49,806 bases of DNA, taken from contig NZ_BOPO01000108.1 of the NCBI RefSeq assembly GCF_017312725.1, positions 1-49,806 on the forward strand, read 5' to 3'. Positions 15,338 through 23,905 of the stretch are shown one piece after another. Under the pieces are notes generated by a model. It was not told the DNA's origin. It did no database searches and was given only the letters and a program-made list of their open reading frames with translations. The DNA is from Actinocatenispora comari. GTDB lineage: Bacteria; Actinomycetota; Actinomycetes; Mycobacteriales; Micromonosporaceae. The position numbers and the translations under genes were made by a program. How positions within the stretch are numbered: the first letter of the stretch is position 1; each line of letters begins with the position of its first letter.

Positions 15338-16257
15338 GAATGCCCTCCTGTGTCGACGATGTAGCAGTCGCCGCGGTCGAACCCGCGGATGCGGCCACCG
15401 GCCGCGAGCAACCCACCGAGCACCTCGCGGACCGCCTCGCGCCAGCGCGCCGCGCAGGCCGGATCGGACCCGCGCAGCCCCTCGATGTCGCGCGGGACCG
15501 CCACCAGCACCGTCGGCGTCCCGGCGGTCGCCGGCTCCGGTTCACCGGTGGCAGAGCGGCGCAGCGCGTACCGGGCGCCTGCCGCCTCCTCGGCCGCCGC
15601 GTCGAACCGGCCCGGCGTACCGGCACAGGCCGCGACCACGCCCGGATCCTCCAGCCGCCACTCGATCAGCAGCCGGTCGGTCTCGTCGGCGCCGTTGAGC
15701 CCGTCGTGCATCGGCCCGTAGAAGTTCGCCAGGTACTCCACCGGGCGCGCGCCGAGCTTGCCGATGTTGAAGTACGCGTTGCGCCCCACCAGCGGATCGT
15801 AGGTCCACGCGATCTCGGCGATCCCGTGCCCCAACGCCCACGCCCGCTGGTGCACCTTCAACGCGAAACCGATGCTGCGCCCCCGGGTACGCGGCGAGAC
15901 CCCGGCGATGTGGCTGTGCAGCGACCGGTGCGCCGGCGGGGCGAAGAACCCGACGCAGGCCCCCACCAGCTCGTCCCCGTCGAACGCGCCGGCGATGTAG
16001 TTGCCCGCCTTCGACATCGCGCGCACCAGCTCCACGCTGAGCGGCATGCTGTCCGGGCCGAACCGCCAGATCCGCTCGTACAGCTCGCACATCCGCTGCA
16101 GCTCGGCCATCCCGTCCAGGGCCCGCACGTACACCCCGGCCGAGGCCGCCGCCGCCTCGGCGGCCGCGATCGCCGCCGTCTCGGTACGTGCCGCCGACCC
16201 GTCCGCCGCGGCACCGGGATGCCGCGCCGCCCCGGCCAGATCCGTCCCCGCGCTCAT
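15334..16257 (-). CDS. GNAT-family N-acyltransferase (predicted D-amino acid N-succinyltransferase)
   Basis: A 307-residue GNAT protein. The acyl-CoA-binding core spans about residues 80-160 (AGAFDGDELVGACVGFFAP, then GVSPRTRGRSIGFALKVHQR). It is followed by the AWTYDPLVGRNAYFNIGKLGA motif seen in the GNAT proteins that accompany NSAR genes. In the Geobacillus pathway such an enzyme N-succinylates D-amino acids with succinyl-CoA. The ATG at 16257 follows GGAGGAGCG, which lies within an intergenic repeat. The stop overlaps the racemase start. The Ala-rich first 50 residues are not conserved, and the true acyl donor is inferred only from context. Confidence 0.88.
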   Translation of the reverse strand: MSAGTDLAGAARHPGAAADGSAARTETAAIAAAEAAAASAGVYVRALDGMAELQRMCELYERIWRFGPDSMPLSVELVRAMSKAGNYIAGAFDGDELVGACVGFFAPPAHRSLHSHIAGVSPRTRGRSIGFALKVHQRAWALGHGIAEIAWTYDPLVGRNAYFNIGKLGARPVEYLANFYGPMHDGLNGADETDRLLIEWRLEDPGVVAACAGTPGRFDAAAEEAAGARYALRRSATGEPEPATAGTPTVLVAVPRDIEGLRGSDPACAARWREAVREVLGGLLAAGGRIRGFDRGDCYIVDTGGHS

Positions 16258-16406
16258 CGACGCTCCTCCTTCGTCGGAGCTTCGAGGAGGCACCGGAGCG
16301 CACGATGCTCATGGTTCGCTCGCTCACGCTCGCTCATCGGAGCGCCCTCCTTCGTCGGAACCCCGATGCGGCTCGGCATCCGGTTCGTTCGCCGTCGCCC
16401 GCTCAC
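16254..16406 (-). CDS. Possible 50-codon leader ORF made of two intergenic repeat copies
   Basis: A GTG at 16406 overlaps the M20 stop (GTGA). The frame runs through two repeat copies, including an internal ATG (16337) with its own GAAGGAGG, to a TGA that overlaps the GNAT start (ATGA). The encoded peptide is Arg/Glu-rich with no known family. It may only carry ribosomes from M20 into GNAT, a coupling role rather than a product. Confidence 0.35.
   Translation of the reverse strand: MSGRRRTNRMPSRIGVPTKEGAPMSERERANHEHRALRCLLEAPTKEERR
16258..16405 (-). repeat. Intergenic repeat, two tandem copies, carrying ribosome-binding sites
   Basis: Two diverged copies (about 16258-16320 and 16335-16405) fill the gap between the M20 and GNAT genes. 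On the minus strand each has a GCGAACC element and then a GACGAAGGAGG element just before an ATGAGC start; the second copy also has CCGCATCGGGGTTCC. A third copy lies at 21933-22003 before dppF. The repeat thus provides a strong Shine-Dalgarno sequence and a start codon. Confidence 0.75.
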
Positions 16407-17488
16407 CGCTGCTCCTCGCGCAGGAGGTCGGCGACCAGCTCCCGGAGCAGGGCCGTACGCCGGGGCAGCTCGTCGAGGCGCACGTGCTCGTGGTCGGCAT
16501 GCGCGCCGCCGCCGACCGCGCCCAGCCCGTCCAGCGTCGGGGTGCCGACGCCGGCGGTGAAGTTGCCGTCCGAGGCGCCGCCGACCGCCGCCTGGCGCAG
16601 CGGGCCGACACCGAGCCGGTCGGCGACGGCGACCGCCCGCGCGTACAGGTCGGCGGAGGCGTCGGCGGCCAGCGGTGGCCGGTTCGGCCCGCCGGTCACC
16701 ACGATCCGCGCCTCGGCCAGCCGCGGCGTCAACGCGTGCATCGCCTTGTCGACCCGCTCCTGCTCGGCGGCGCTGCGGACCCGCACGTCGACGGCGAACC
16801 GGCCGTGCGCGGCGACGGTGTTGGTGGTGGTACCGGCCTCGATCCGGGTCGGCGTCACCGTCGTACCGGCCGCCGCGTCACCCAGCTCGGCGACCGCGAG
16901 CACCTGGTACGCCGCCTCGATCGTCGCGCTCACCCCGCGTTCGGGTTCCAGCCCGGCGTGCGCGGCGCGCCCCTCGATCGCCACCTCGTACAGCGAGACG
17001 CCCTTGCGCTCGGTCTTCAGCGCGCCGCCGTCGGCGGACGCCTCCAGCACCAGGGCGGCGGCGCAGCCGCGCGCCTCGTCCTCGATCAGCGACCGCGACG
17101 ACGGTGAGCCCAGCTCCTCGTCCCCGGTCACCAGCAGCGTCACGCCGTCGGGATCGGGCAGCGCGGCGAGCGCGTGGAACGCCATCACCACCCCGGCCTT
17201 CATGTCGAAGCAGCCCGGCCCGCGCAGCACCCCGTCACGCACCTCGAACGGGTGCGTGGCCAGCGATCCCTGCGGCCACACCGTGTCGTGGTGGCCGAGC
17301 ACCAGCACCCGCGCTCGGGCACCGAACCGCCAGCGCAGATGGGTGCGCCCGGCCAGCACGATCCGCTCCGGTTCGGCGCCCAGCAGCCGGGTGCCCAGCG
17401 CCGCCACCAGTTCGGCGCTGCGGGCGACCGCGTCGAGATCGTCGGACGGGGACTCGCAGCGCACCAGCTGCTCGATGTCGGCGATCAT
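16403..17488 (-). CDS. M20-family metallohydrolase (predicted N-succinyl-amino acid desuccinylase)
   Basis: A 361-residue M20 enzyme of carboxypeptidase G2 / ArgE type. Metal and catalytic residues are visible: His66 and Asp68 (GHHDTV), Asp95 (GCFDMKAG), the Glu124-Glu125 pair (TGDEELGS), the Glu of LVLEASADG and the final His in AHADHEHV. The inserted dimerisation domain is at about 165-275 (GRAAHAGLEPERG). Next to NSAR and GNAT, the parsimonious reaction is hydrolysis of N-succinyl-L-amino acids to L-amino acids plus succinate. The ATG at 17488 overlaps the stop of the S9-S12 fusion gene (ATGA), giving tight coupling. A general aminoacylase role cannot be excluded. Confidence 0.92.
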   Translation of the reverse strand: MIADIEQLVRCESPSDDLDAVARSAELVAALGTRLLGAEPERIVLAGRTHLRWRFGARARVLVLGHHDTVWPQGSLATHPFEVRDGVLRGPGCFDMKAGVVMAFHALAALPDPDGVTLLVTGDEELGSPSSRSLIEDEARGCAAALVLEASADGGALKTERKGVSLYEVAIEGRAAHAGLEPERGVSATIEAAYQVLAVAELGDAAAGTTVTPTRIEAGTTTNTVAAHGRFAVDVRVRSAAEQERVDKAMHALTPRLAEARIVVTGGPNRPPLAADASADLYARAVAVADRLGVGPLRQAAVGGASDGNFTAGVGTPTLDGLGAVGGGAHADHEHVRLDELPRRTALLRELVADLLREEQR

Positions 17489-20400
17489 CCGGACACCTTC
17501 GGGGTCGCGCGGGCACCGAAGTGCAGGTACGGCTCGCCGCTGGGCAACCGGTAGAACACCGCCGACATCCACGTCTGGGTACCGGGTGCGCGCAGCGCGA
17601 ACAGGTCCTCGGTGACCGGCACCAGCGGGTACTCCTCGGTCTGGTCGGCGGCGAGTTCGGCCAGCGGGCCGGTGACGGTGTGCCGCAGCCGCAGCTCCCC
17701 GTCGGCCCGGAACACCTCGAGCCGGGCGCTGGCCCGCTCGTAGACGCCCACGTGCCGGCCCGGGTCGTACGACGGGGGCCGCGCCGGCGGGGCGAACGGT
17801 GCCGGCATGGCCACCCCGGCCAGTTCGGCGAAGATCTCCCGGTACAGGTCCTCGTACAGGTCGCGGGTGTTGCCGCCGTTGGTCAGCAGGGTGACGGCGA
17901 CCCCCTGCTCGGGCAGCAGCCGCAGGAACGCCGACTGCCCGATCGTGTTGCCGTCGTGGCCGATCAGCCGGTGTCCGTCCCACCCGAACCGGATCCAGCC
18001 GAGCCCCCACGAGTCGCCCAGCGGGTACGGGTCGGGTACGTCGGTCTGGTGCTCGGTCATCGCCGCCGCGCACCGCTCGCCCAGCACCCGGGTGCCGTCG
18101 GCGGCCAGGCCGCCGGACAGGTGCATCGCGGCGAACGCGAGCACGTCGGCGGCCGAGGCGGTGATCAGCCCCGCCGGCCCCATCGAGCGCGGCAGCCCCC
18201 ACACCGGCGCCGGCTGCGGATCGGCATCGCCCTCGGCCACGTGCCCCACCGCGGCGCGGAACAGCAGCGCCTCCTCCGGCAGGGTCGTGGTGTGGGCGAG
18301 GCCCAGCGGGGCGAACAAGCGTTCCCGCAGTGCCTGGTCCCAGGTCTGCCCGGTGAGCTTCTCGATCACCCGGCCGGCGAGCACAAACCCGGCGTTGCAG
18401 TAGGAGAACGTGACGCCGAGCGGATGGTTCTGCCCGACCGCGGCGAGCTCCTCGACGTAGCGGGCCACGCAGTCGTCGCCGCGGCCGGTGTCGGTGAACA
18501 CGTCCCCGTCGACGCCGCTGGTGTGGGTCAGCAGCTGCCGCATCGTCACCTGCTTCGCCACCTCGGGGTCGCCGAGCCGCAGCTCCGGCAACACCTCGGC
18601 GACCGGGGCGTCGAGCTCCAGCTTGCCCTCGTCGACCAGCTGCATGACCACCGTGGCGGTCCACACCTTGCTGATCGAGCCGATCTGGAACAGCGTGTCG
18701 TCGCGTACCTCCACGCCGGTGGCGACGCTGGTGACGCCGTGGTGCGCGACCACCGGATCCTCGCCCAGGCGCAGGATCCCCAGCGTGGCGCCCGGTACCT
18801 TGTGCGCGGCGGCCAGCTCGGTCAGCCGGCGCTGCCAGTGCGCGGCGTCCAGCGCCGGTCGGCCGCGCCGCGCCGGCGGGGCCGCGTACCGCTCGACCCA
18901 GTCGACGACGCGGCGGTTCCAGTCGGCCCGGTGCGACGGCGCGCCGTCCAGGATGAACAGGTGCGACTCGTCCGGGTAGCGGACCAGCCGGGTCGGTACG
19001 CCCCGGGCCCGCAGCGCGCCGAACCACTGCTCGGCCTGCCCGACCGGGCACCGGTCGTCGTTCTCGCCCTGCACCAGCAGCGTCGGCGTCCGCACGTCCT
19101 GCACCCGGGTCAGCGGGGACAGCCGCGCGTAGCGGTCCGCGTCCTGCCACGGCACCCCGGACAGCTCCGCGGCGGCCAGGTAGTACCCCAGGTCGGAGGT
19201 GCCGGTCATGCTGGTCAGGTCGGCGACCACGCCGCCGGCGACCGCCGCGGCGAACCGCTGGTCGCGGCTGGTCAGGTAGCAGGTCATGTAGCCGCCGTAG
19301 CTGTAGCCGGTGACCGCCAGCCGGTCCGGGTCGGCCAGCCCCTCGGCGACCAGATCGTCGATCGGGGAGAGGAAGTCCGCGGCGTCCGCCTCGCCCCAGG
19401 CGCCGATCGCGGCGGTCAGGAACGCCTCACCGTAGCCGTCGCTGCCGCGCGGGTTGAGCAGCAGCACCGCCCAGCCGCGGTCGGCGAGCACCTGGTGGTA
19501 CAGGTGGGCCGGGTCGGCGGCGCCGTTCCACGCGTTGTGCGGGCCGCCGTGGATGTCCAGCAGCAGCGGCAGCGGGCCGGAGCGTTCCCGGTCGCGTACC
19601 AGCCAGCCGTGCAGCACGGTGCCGTCCGGTGCGGTGAACTCGCGCTCCTCGCGCGGGTAGCGGACCGCGTCGGCGGGGCAGTGCTCGGTGTGCACGGTGA
19701 TCTCTCCGGTGGCACGGTCGACGGTGCCGACCTCGCCGTACGAGGTCGAGGTGCCGACCACGAACGCCACCGTGTCACCGACCGCGGAGACGCCGGCGAC
19801 GTTGCGGTCGCCGCCGACCAGCAGCCGCGGCGCGCCGCCGGCCAGCGGAACCTCGTAGAGATGAGTGGATCCGTTGTCCCGCACGCAGAACAGCACGCCG
19901 GTGTGGTCGGCCGTCGGCTGCGGGAGCGCTCCCGGATAGCCCGGCCCGCCGGGCATCACGTTGCGATCCAGCGGCCCGGCCAGGTTCAGCGGCTCGCCGC
20001 CCTCCAGCGGGATGCGCAGCAGTCCCGCGTTGCCCGCCCTGGTGTCGGTGCGGCCGACGGCGAGCAGCGCGTCGCCGGCCGGCGTGAAGCCGACCGTACC
20101 GAGCTGCCAGTCGGCGCCGCCGACCAGCACCGGCTTCGCGTTGCGCGCCACCGCATCCACCAGGTACGCACCGATGCGCAGGGTCAGGTCCGCGTCGGCG
20201 TCGCGCGCGGCGGGAAACGCCAGCCGGGTGCCGTCCGGCGACCAGGCCGGATCGCCGGCATGCCAGTCGCCGCCGGTGACGCGCCGCACCTCCCGGGTCG
20301 CCACGTCGACCACGTGCACGTGGGTACGCAGGGTGCGCAGCAGCCCCGCCCCGTCGGCCTTGCCGTCCAACCGGTCGGTCACGATCGGCGCCCGCTGCCG

Positions 20401-20820
20401 CGCCGCCGTCGCCTCCGTGTCCTCGCCGGGTACCGCGTGCAGATCGATCGGCGCGCCGAACGCGATGCGGGTACCGTCCGGGCTCCACACCGGGGTCCCG
20501 GCGCCGAGCGGCAGCGAGGTGAGCTGCTCGGCCTCGCCGCCGGCAACCGGCAGCAGCCACACCTGCGCCGGGCCGTCGGCGGCGCGCAGGAACGCCAGCC
20601 GGCTGCCGTCGGGGGAGAACACCGGCGCGCCGTCGGACTCGCCGAACGTCAGCTGCCGGGCCGGTTGCCCCGGTCGTACCAGCCACAGCGTGCGCCGGTC
20701 CCGGTCGGCGTCGCGCCGCACGGTTCGCAGCACGTACGCGATGCTGCCGTCCGGCGCCGCGGCGGGCTGTTCGGGCAGCGCCGTCGCGTACAGGTCGTCG
20801 ATGCTCGGACGTCCGGCCAT
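17485..20820 (-). CDS. Fusion of S9 prolyl-oligopeptidase-like and S12 serine hydrolase
   Basis: A 1111-residue cytoplasmic protein (no signal peptide) with two catalytic modules. Residues 1-390 are a PD40/beta-propeller with repeated FSPDGSRLAF-like blades. Residues 400-650 are an S9 alpha/beta hydrolase with Ser about 507 (GYSYGGYM), Asp (GENDDRCP) and His (DESHLFIL). After a short linker, residues 680-1110 form an S12 (beta-lactamase/D-aminopeptidase) domain with SISK at about 716, YCN and GHDG. The S12 half closely resembles the separate S12 gene at 27414-28799, sharing FTDTGRGDDCV. S12 members include D-aminopeptidases, so the fusion may remove both L- and D-residues from imported peptides. 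The ATG at 20820 follows GAGGAGG. Confidence 0.93.
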   Translation of the reverse strand: MAGRPSIDDLYATALPEQPAAAPDGSIAYVLRTVRRDADRDRRTLWLVRPGQPARQLTFGESDGAPVFSPDGSRLAFLRAADGPAQVWLLPVAGGEAEQLTSLPLGAGTPVWSPDGTRIAFGAPIDLHAVPGEDTEATAARQRAPIVTDRLDGKADGAGLLRTLRTHVHVVDVATREVRRVTGGDWHAGDPAWSPDGTRLAFPAARDADADLTLRIGAYLVDAVARNAKPVLVGGADWQLGTVGFTPAGDALLAVGRTDTRAGNAGLLRIPLEGGEPLNLAGPLDRNVMPGGPGYPGALPQPTADHTGVLFCVRDNGSTHLYEVPLAGGAPRLLVGGDRNVAGVSAVGDTVAFVVGTSTSYGEVGTVDRATGEITVHTEHCPADAVRYPREEREFTAPDGTVLHGWLVRDRERSGPLPLLLDIHGGPHNAWNGAADPAHLYHQVLADRGWAVLLLNPRGSDGYGEAFLTAAIGAWGEADAADFLSPIDDLVAEGLADPDRLAVTGYSYGGYMTCYLTSRDQRFAAAVAGGVVADLTSMTGTSDLGYYLAAAELSGVPWQDADRYARLSPLTRVQDVRTPTLLVQGENDDRCPVGQAEQWFGALRARGVPTRLVRYPDESHLFILDGAPSHRADWNRRVVDWVERYAAPPARRGRPALDAAHWQRRLTELAAAHKVPGATLGILRLGEDPVVAHHGVTSVATGVEVRDDTLFQIGSISKVWTATVVMQLVDEGKLELDAPVAEVLPELRLGDPEVAKQVTMRQLLTHTSGVDGDVFTDTGRGDDCVARYVEELAAVGQNHPLGVTFSYCNAGFVLAGRVIEKLTGQTWDQALRERLFAPLGLAHTTTLPEEALLFRAAVGHVAEGDADPQPAPVWGLPRSMGPAGLITASAADVLAFAAMHLSGGLAADGTRVLGERCAAAMTEHQTDVPDPYPLGDSWGLGWIRFGWDGHRLIGHDGNTIGQSAFLRLLPEQGVAVTLLTNGGNTRDLYEDLYREIFAELAGVAMPAPFAPPARPPSYDPGRHVGVYERASARLEVFRADGELRLRHTVTGPLAELAADQTEEYPLVPVTEDLFALRAPGTQTWMSAVFYRLPSGEPYLHFGARATPKVSG

Positions 20821-20882
20821 CTGGTCCTCCTCGTCAGCTGGCATGGGCGGTTCCGACCCGGGAACGGCCCACCACCTCGGTG

Positions 20883-21932
20883 CTACTCCAGCGTGTCGCT
20901 TCGCGCGCTCGGAAACCCTGTCCGGACAACCGAATTCGGTACCGGAGTGTCGGTGTCGCCGACAGCCGCGGCGAAGTGGCAGGCGGCCCGGTGCTCGCGC
21001 GAGGCGGCGACGGTCGCCGGATCGACCGTCGTGCAGATCGACCGGGCCTCCTCTACCAGCGGGCCGACCGGGCAGCGCGGATGGAACCGGCAGCCGGCCG
21101 GCGGTCGGTGCGGGTCGCCGGGTTCGGCGTCGGCGACCGGCGAGTCGGGCGCCGCCAGCAGCGAACCGTGCGCCGAGGGCGCCGCCTCGACGAGCTCCCG
21201 GGTGTACGGGTGCTGCGGGTCGGCGAGCAGCCGCTCCGCCGGGCCCACCTCGACGATGCGCCCCAGGTACAGCACGGCGACGTAGTCGCTGACGTAGCGC
21301 ACCACGGCCAGGTTGTGCGAGATGAACAGCATCGTCAGCCCCAGCTCGCGCTGCAGCTCGCGCACCAGGTTGAGCACCGAACCCTGGACGGAGACGTCCA
21401 GCGCCGAGGTGATCTCGTCGGCGATGACCACCTCCGGCCGCGCCGCGAGCGCCCGGGCCAGCGCGATACGTTGCCGCTGCCCGCCGGACAGCTCACCCGG
21501 CAGCGCCCCGGAGCGGCCGGCGTCCAGCCCGACCAGTTCCAGCAGCCGCGCCACCTCGCCGTGCCGCGCCTTCCGGTCCCGGAACGCCTGCCGGCCACCG
21601 AACGCGCGGCGCGGCAGCGCCTCGGCGATCGACTCGCCGACCGTCATCCGCGGGTCCAGCGACGAGTACGGGTCCTGGAACACCAGCTGGACCGGCCGGC
21701 GACCGCGCGGCAGCCGGCGTACGTCGGTGCCGTCGAGCAGCACCCGCCCACCGGTCACCGGCGCCAGCCCCACCGCGGCGCGTGCCAGTGTCGACTTGCC
21801 CGACCCGGACTCGCCGACCAGGCCGACCACGCTGCCGGACGGCACCGTCAGCTCGACCCCGTCGACGGCGGTCAGCCCGGACCGGTGCGTGCCGTACCGC
21901 ACCCGCACGTCCTCGAACGCCAGCGTGCTCAT
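20883..21932 (-). CDS. Peptide ABC transporter ATP-binding protein (DppF/OppF type)
   Basis: A 349-residue ABC ATPase. Walker A is GESGSGKST (about residues 40-48), the signature is LSGGQRQR, Walker B is VVIADEITSALD and the switch His is in FISHNLAV. The C-terminal oligopeptide-transporter extension with its Cys-rich segment (CRFHPRCPVG, then CHFA) is present. It energises peptide import with the DppC-DppD fusion. The ATG at 21932 follows the GAAGGAGG of an intergenic repeat. An in-frame ATG at 22004, overlapping the upstream stop (ATGA), would add a 24-residue repeat-encoded N-terminus, so both starts are possible. Confidence 0.93.
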   Translation of the reverse strand: MSTLAFEDVRVRYGTHRSGLTAVDGVELTVPSGSVVGLVGESGSGKSTLARAAVGLAPVTGGRVLLDGTDVRRLPRGRRPVQLVFQDPYSSLDPRMTVGESIAEALPRRAFGGRQAFRDRKARHGEVARLLELVGLDAGRSGALPGELSGGQRQRIALARALAARPEVVIADEITSALDVSVQGSVLNLVRELQRELGLTMLFISHNLAVVRYVSDYVAVLYLGRIVEVGPAERLLADPQHPYTRELVEAAPSAHGSLLAAPDSPVADAEPGDPHRPPAGCRFHPRCPVGPLVEEARSICTTVDPATVAASREHRAACHFAAAVGDTDTPVPNSVVRTGFPSARSDTLE

Positions 21933-22003
21933 CGCGAGTCCTCCTTCACCGGAACCCCGATGCGGCGCCGAGTCGCACGGGTTCGCTCGCGTGCGCGCGC
22001 TCA
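21933..22003 (-). repeat. Intergenic repeat before dppF, third copy
   Basis: On the minus strand the gap between the DppC-DppD fusion and dppF contains GCGAACC, then CCGCATCGGGGTTCC, then GAAGGAGG and ATGAGC, as in the copies at 16258-16405. It begins at the stop of the upstream gene (ATGA overlap) and is open in frame with dppF, so it can be read as a short N-terminal extension. Confidence 0.75.
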
Positions 22004-23905
22004 TCGTGATCCCTCCACCGAGATGCGGGCGTCGGTGGTGTCGGCGCCGGAGTCGGTGACCGGGTGCCAGCAGGCGAGCCGGTGGTCGTCGCCGACCGGC
22101 GTCAGCTGCGGATCCGCCGACCGGCACTCGTCCGTGGCGTACCGGCAGCGCTGCGCGAACGCGCACCCGGCCGGCAGCGCGGTCGGCTCCGGTGGCCGGC
22201 CGGCGATCACCCCCAGCGGCCGGTCGCGGTCGGCCGCGAGGTCGGGTACCACCGCGAGCAGCGCCCGGGTGTACGGGTGCCGGGCCCGCTCGGTGAGCTC
22301 CGCCGCGGGCAGGTCCTCGACGATGCGCCCGGCGTACATGACCAGGACCCGGTCGCAGGTCTGGGTCACCACGGCGATGTCGTGGCTGATCAGCAGGACC
22401 GCCGCGGCGGTGTCCCGGCGTACCTGGTCGAGCAGCCGCAGCACCTGGCGCTGCACCGTGACGTCCAGTGCGGTGGTCGGCTCGTCGGCGATGATCAGCC
22501 GGGGCGTACCCATCAGCCCCATCCCGATCATCGCCCGCTGCCGCATGCCGCCGGAGAACTCGTGCGGGTACTGGTGGGCCCGCTTCGCCGGCGCCGGCAC
22601 CCGCACCTGCGCCAGCCGCTCGACCGCCCGGGCCAGCGCACCGCGCCGGCCGAGGCCCTGGTGCTCCTGCGCCACCTCGGCCAGCTGCCGGCCGATCCGC
22701 CGGGTCGGGTTGAACGAGGTGGTCGGGTCCTGGAACACCATCGCCAGCGAGGTGCCGAGCAGCGTGCGCAGCTCCCGCTCCGGGGCGGACAGCAACGGGC
22801 GGCCGGCGAACTCCAGCCGGTCGGCGGCCACCACACCGGGCCGTTCGATCAGCCGGGCGGCCGCGAGCGCGGTGAGGCTCTTGCCCGAGCCCGACTCGCC
22901 GACCACGCCGACCGCCTCGCCCGCGCCCAGCGTGAACGTCACGCCGCGCACCGGCTCGGCCCAACCCACCGCGGTCGGGAACCGTACCGACAGGCCCTCG
23001 ACCCGCAGCACCGGATCGGTGTCGTCGGCCCCGGCCGGCACCGGCGCGGCCGGTGCGGACGTGCGCGACAGCAGCCGGCGCAGCGGCGTACGGTGCCCCA
23101 GCGCCGCGGCGATCGTCTCGCCGCACAGGTTGAACGCCAACCCCGCCACCACCACCGCGACACCCGGGCCGAGCGCCGCCGCCGGGTTGGTGTAGATCCG
23201 GTTCAGCCCGTCGCCCAGCAACCGACCCCAGTCGTACGACGGCGCCTGCACCCCGATGCCCAGGAACGACAGGCCGGCGAACGACAGCAGTGCCGCACCG
23301 GCGCCGATCGTCGCGTTGACCACCAGCGGCTCGGCGATGTTGGGCAGCACGTGCCGCACCAGTACCCGCAGCCGGCCGACGCCGGCGATCCGGGCCGCCG
23401 CCACGTAGTCGCGGCCGGCGACCGACGCCGACAGGGTCTGCGCGACCCGGGCGAAACCCGGTGCGGTGGCGAACCCGATCGCCAGCACCGCGCCGGTGGT
23501 ACCCACGCCGAAGACGACCGCGAAGAACAGCGCGAGCAGCAGCCCCGGGAACGCGACCGCGATGTTGACGACGGCCACGATCACCCGGCCGGCGCGGCGC
23601 GGCAGCACCGCCGGGGCGGTACCCAGCAGGGTGCCGACGGTGACGCCGATCAGCATCGCGAGCAGCGCCAGCCCGATCGACAGCCGGGTCGCCACCAGCG
23701 TCCGGGCGAACAGGTCGCGGCCCAGCGCGTCGGTACCCAGCAGGTGCGCGCCGGACGGGCCCTGCTGGATGGCGTCGGTGTCCACCGCGGTCGCCTGGGC
23801 GCCCCAGACGAGCGGCGCCGCCACCGCCAGCGCCAGTACGAGCAGCAGCAGGACCACCGCGCACACCCCGAGCGGGGTGCGCAGGAGCGCGCGCAGCCGG
23901 CGCAT
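22001..23905 (-). CDS. Peptide ABC transporter permease-ATPase fusion (DppC-DppD)
   Basis: A 634-residue fusion. Residues 1-285 are a DppC-type permease with six hydrophobic segments and the EAA-like loop AARIAGVGRLRVLVRHVLPN. After a short linker, residues 320-630 are a DppD-type ATPase: Walker A GESGSGKS, signature FSGGMRQR, Walker B LIIADEPTTALD, switch His ISHDIA and the C-terminal Cys motif CAFAQRCRYATDEC. Such permease-ATPase fusions are known in actinobacterial peptide and nickel importers. The ATG at 23905 overlaps the dppB stop (TGATG). The ATPase presumably pairs with DppF. Confidence 0.93.
   Translation of the reverse strand: MRRLRALLRTPLGVCAVVLLLLVLALAVAAPLVWGAQATAVDTDAIQQGPSGAHLLGTDALGRDLFARTLVATRLSIGLALLAMLIGVTVGTLLGTAPAVLPRRAGRVIVAVVNIAVAFPGLLLALFFAVVFGVGTTGAVLAIGFATAPGFARVAQTLSASVAGRDYVAAARIAGVGRLRVLVRHVLPNIAEPLVVNATIGAGAALLSFAGLSFLGIGVQAPSYDWGRLLGDGLNRIYTNPAAALGPGVAVVVAGLAFNLCGETIAAALGHRTPLRRLLSRTSAPAAPVPAGADDTDPVLRVEGLSVRFPTAVGWAEPVRGVTFTLGAGEAVGVVGESGSGKSLTALAAARLIERPGVVAADRLEFAGRPLLSAPERELRTLLGTSLAMVFQDPTTSFNPTRRIGRQLAEVAQEHQGLGRRGALARAVERLAQVRVPAPAKRAHQYPHEFSGGMRQRAMIGMGLMGTPRLIIADEPTTALDVTVQRQVLRLLDQVRRDTAAAVLLISHDIAVVTQTCDRVLVMYAGRIVEDLPAAELTERARHPYTRALLAVVPDLAADRDRPLGVIAGRPPEPTALPAGCAFAQRCRYATDECRSADPQLTPVGDDHRLACWHPVTDSGADTTDARISVEGSR

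Noticed and set aside
16675-21285. A very long plus-strand open frame of over 1500 codons
   Set aside because: It is antisense to the M20, S9-S12 and DppF genes, whose motifs are complete. Its translation is repetitive Arg/Gly/Pro, an effect of GC-rich third positions.
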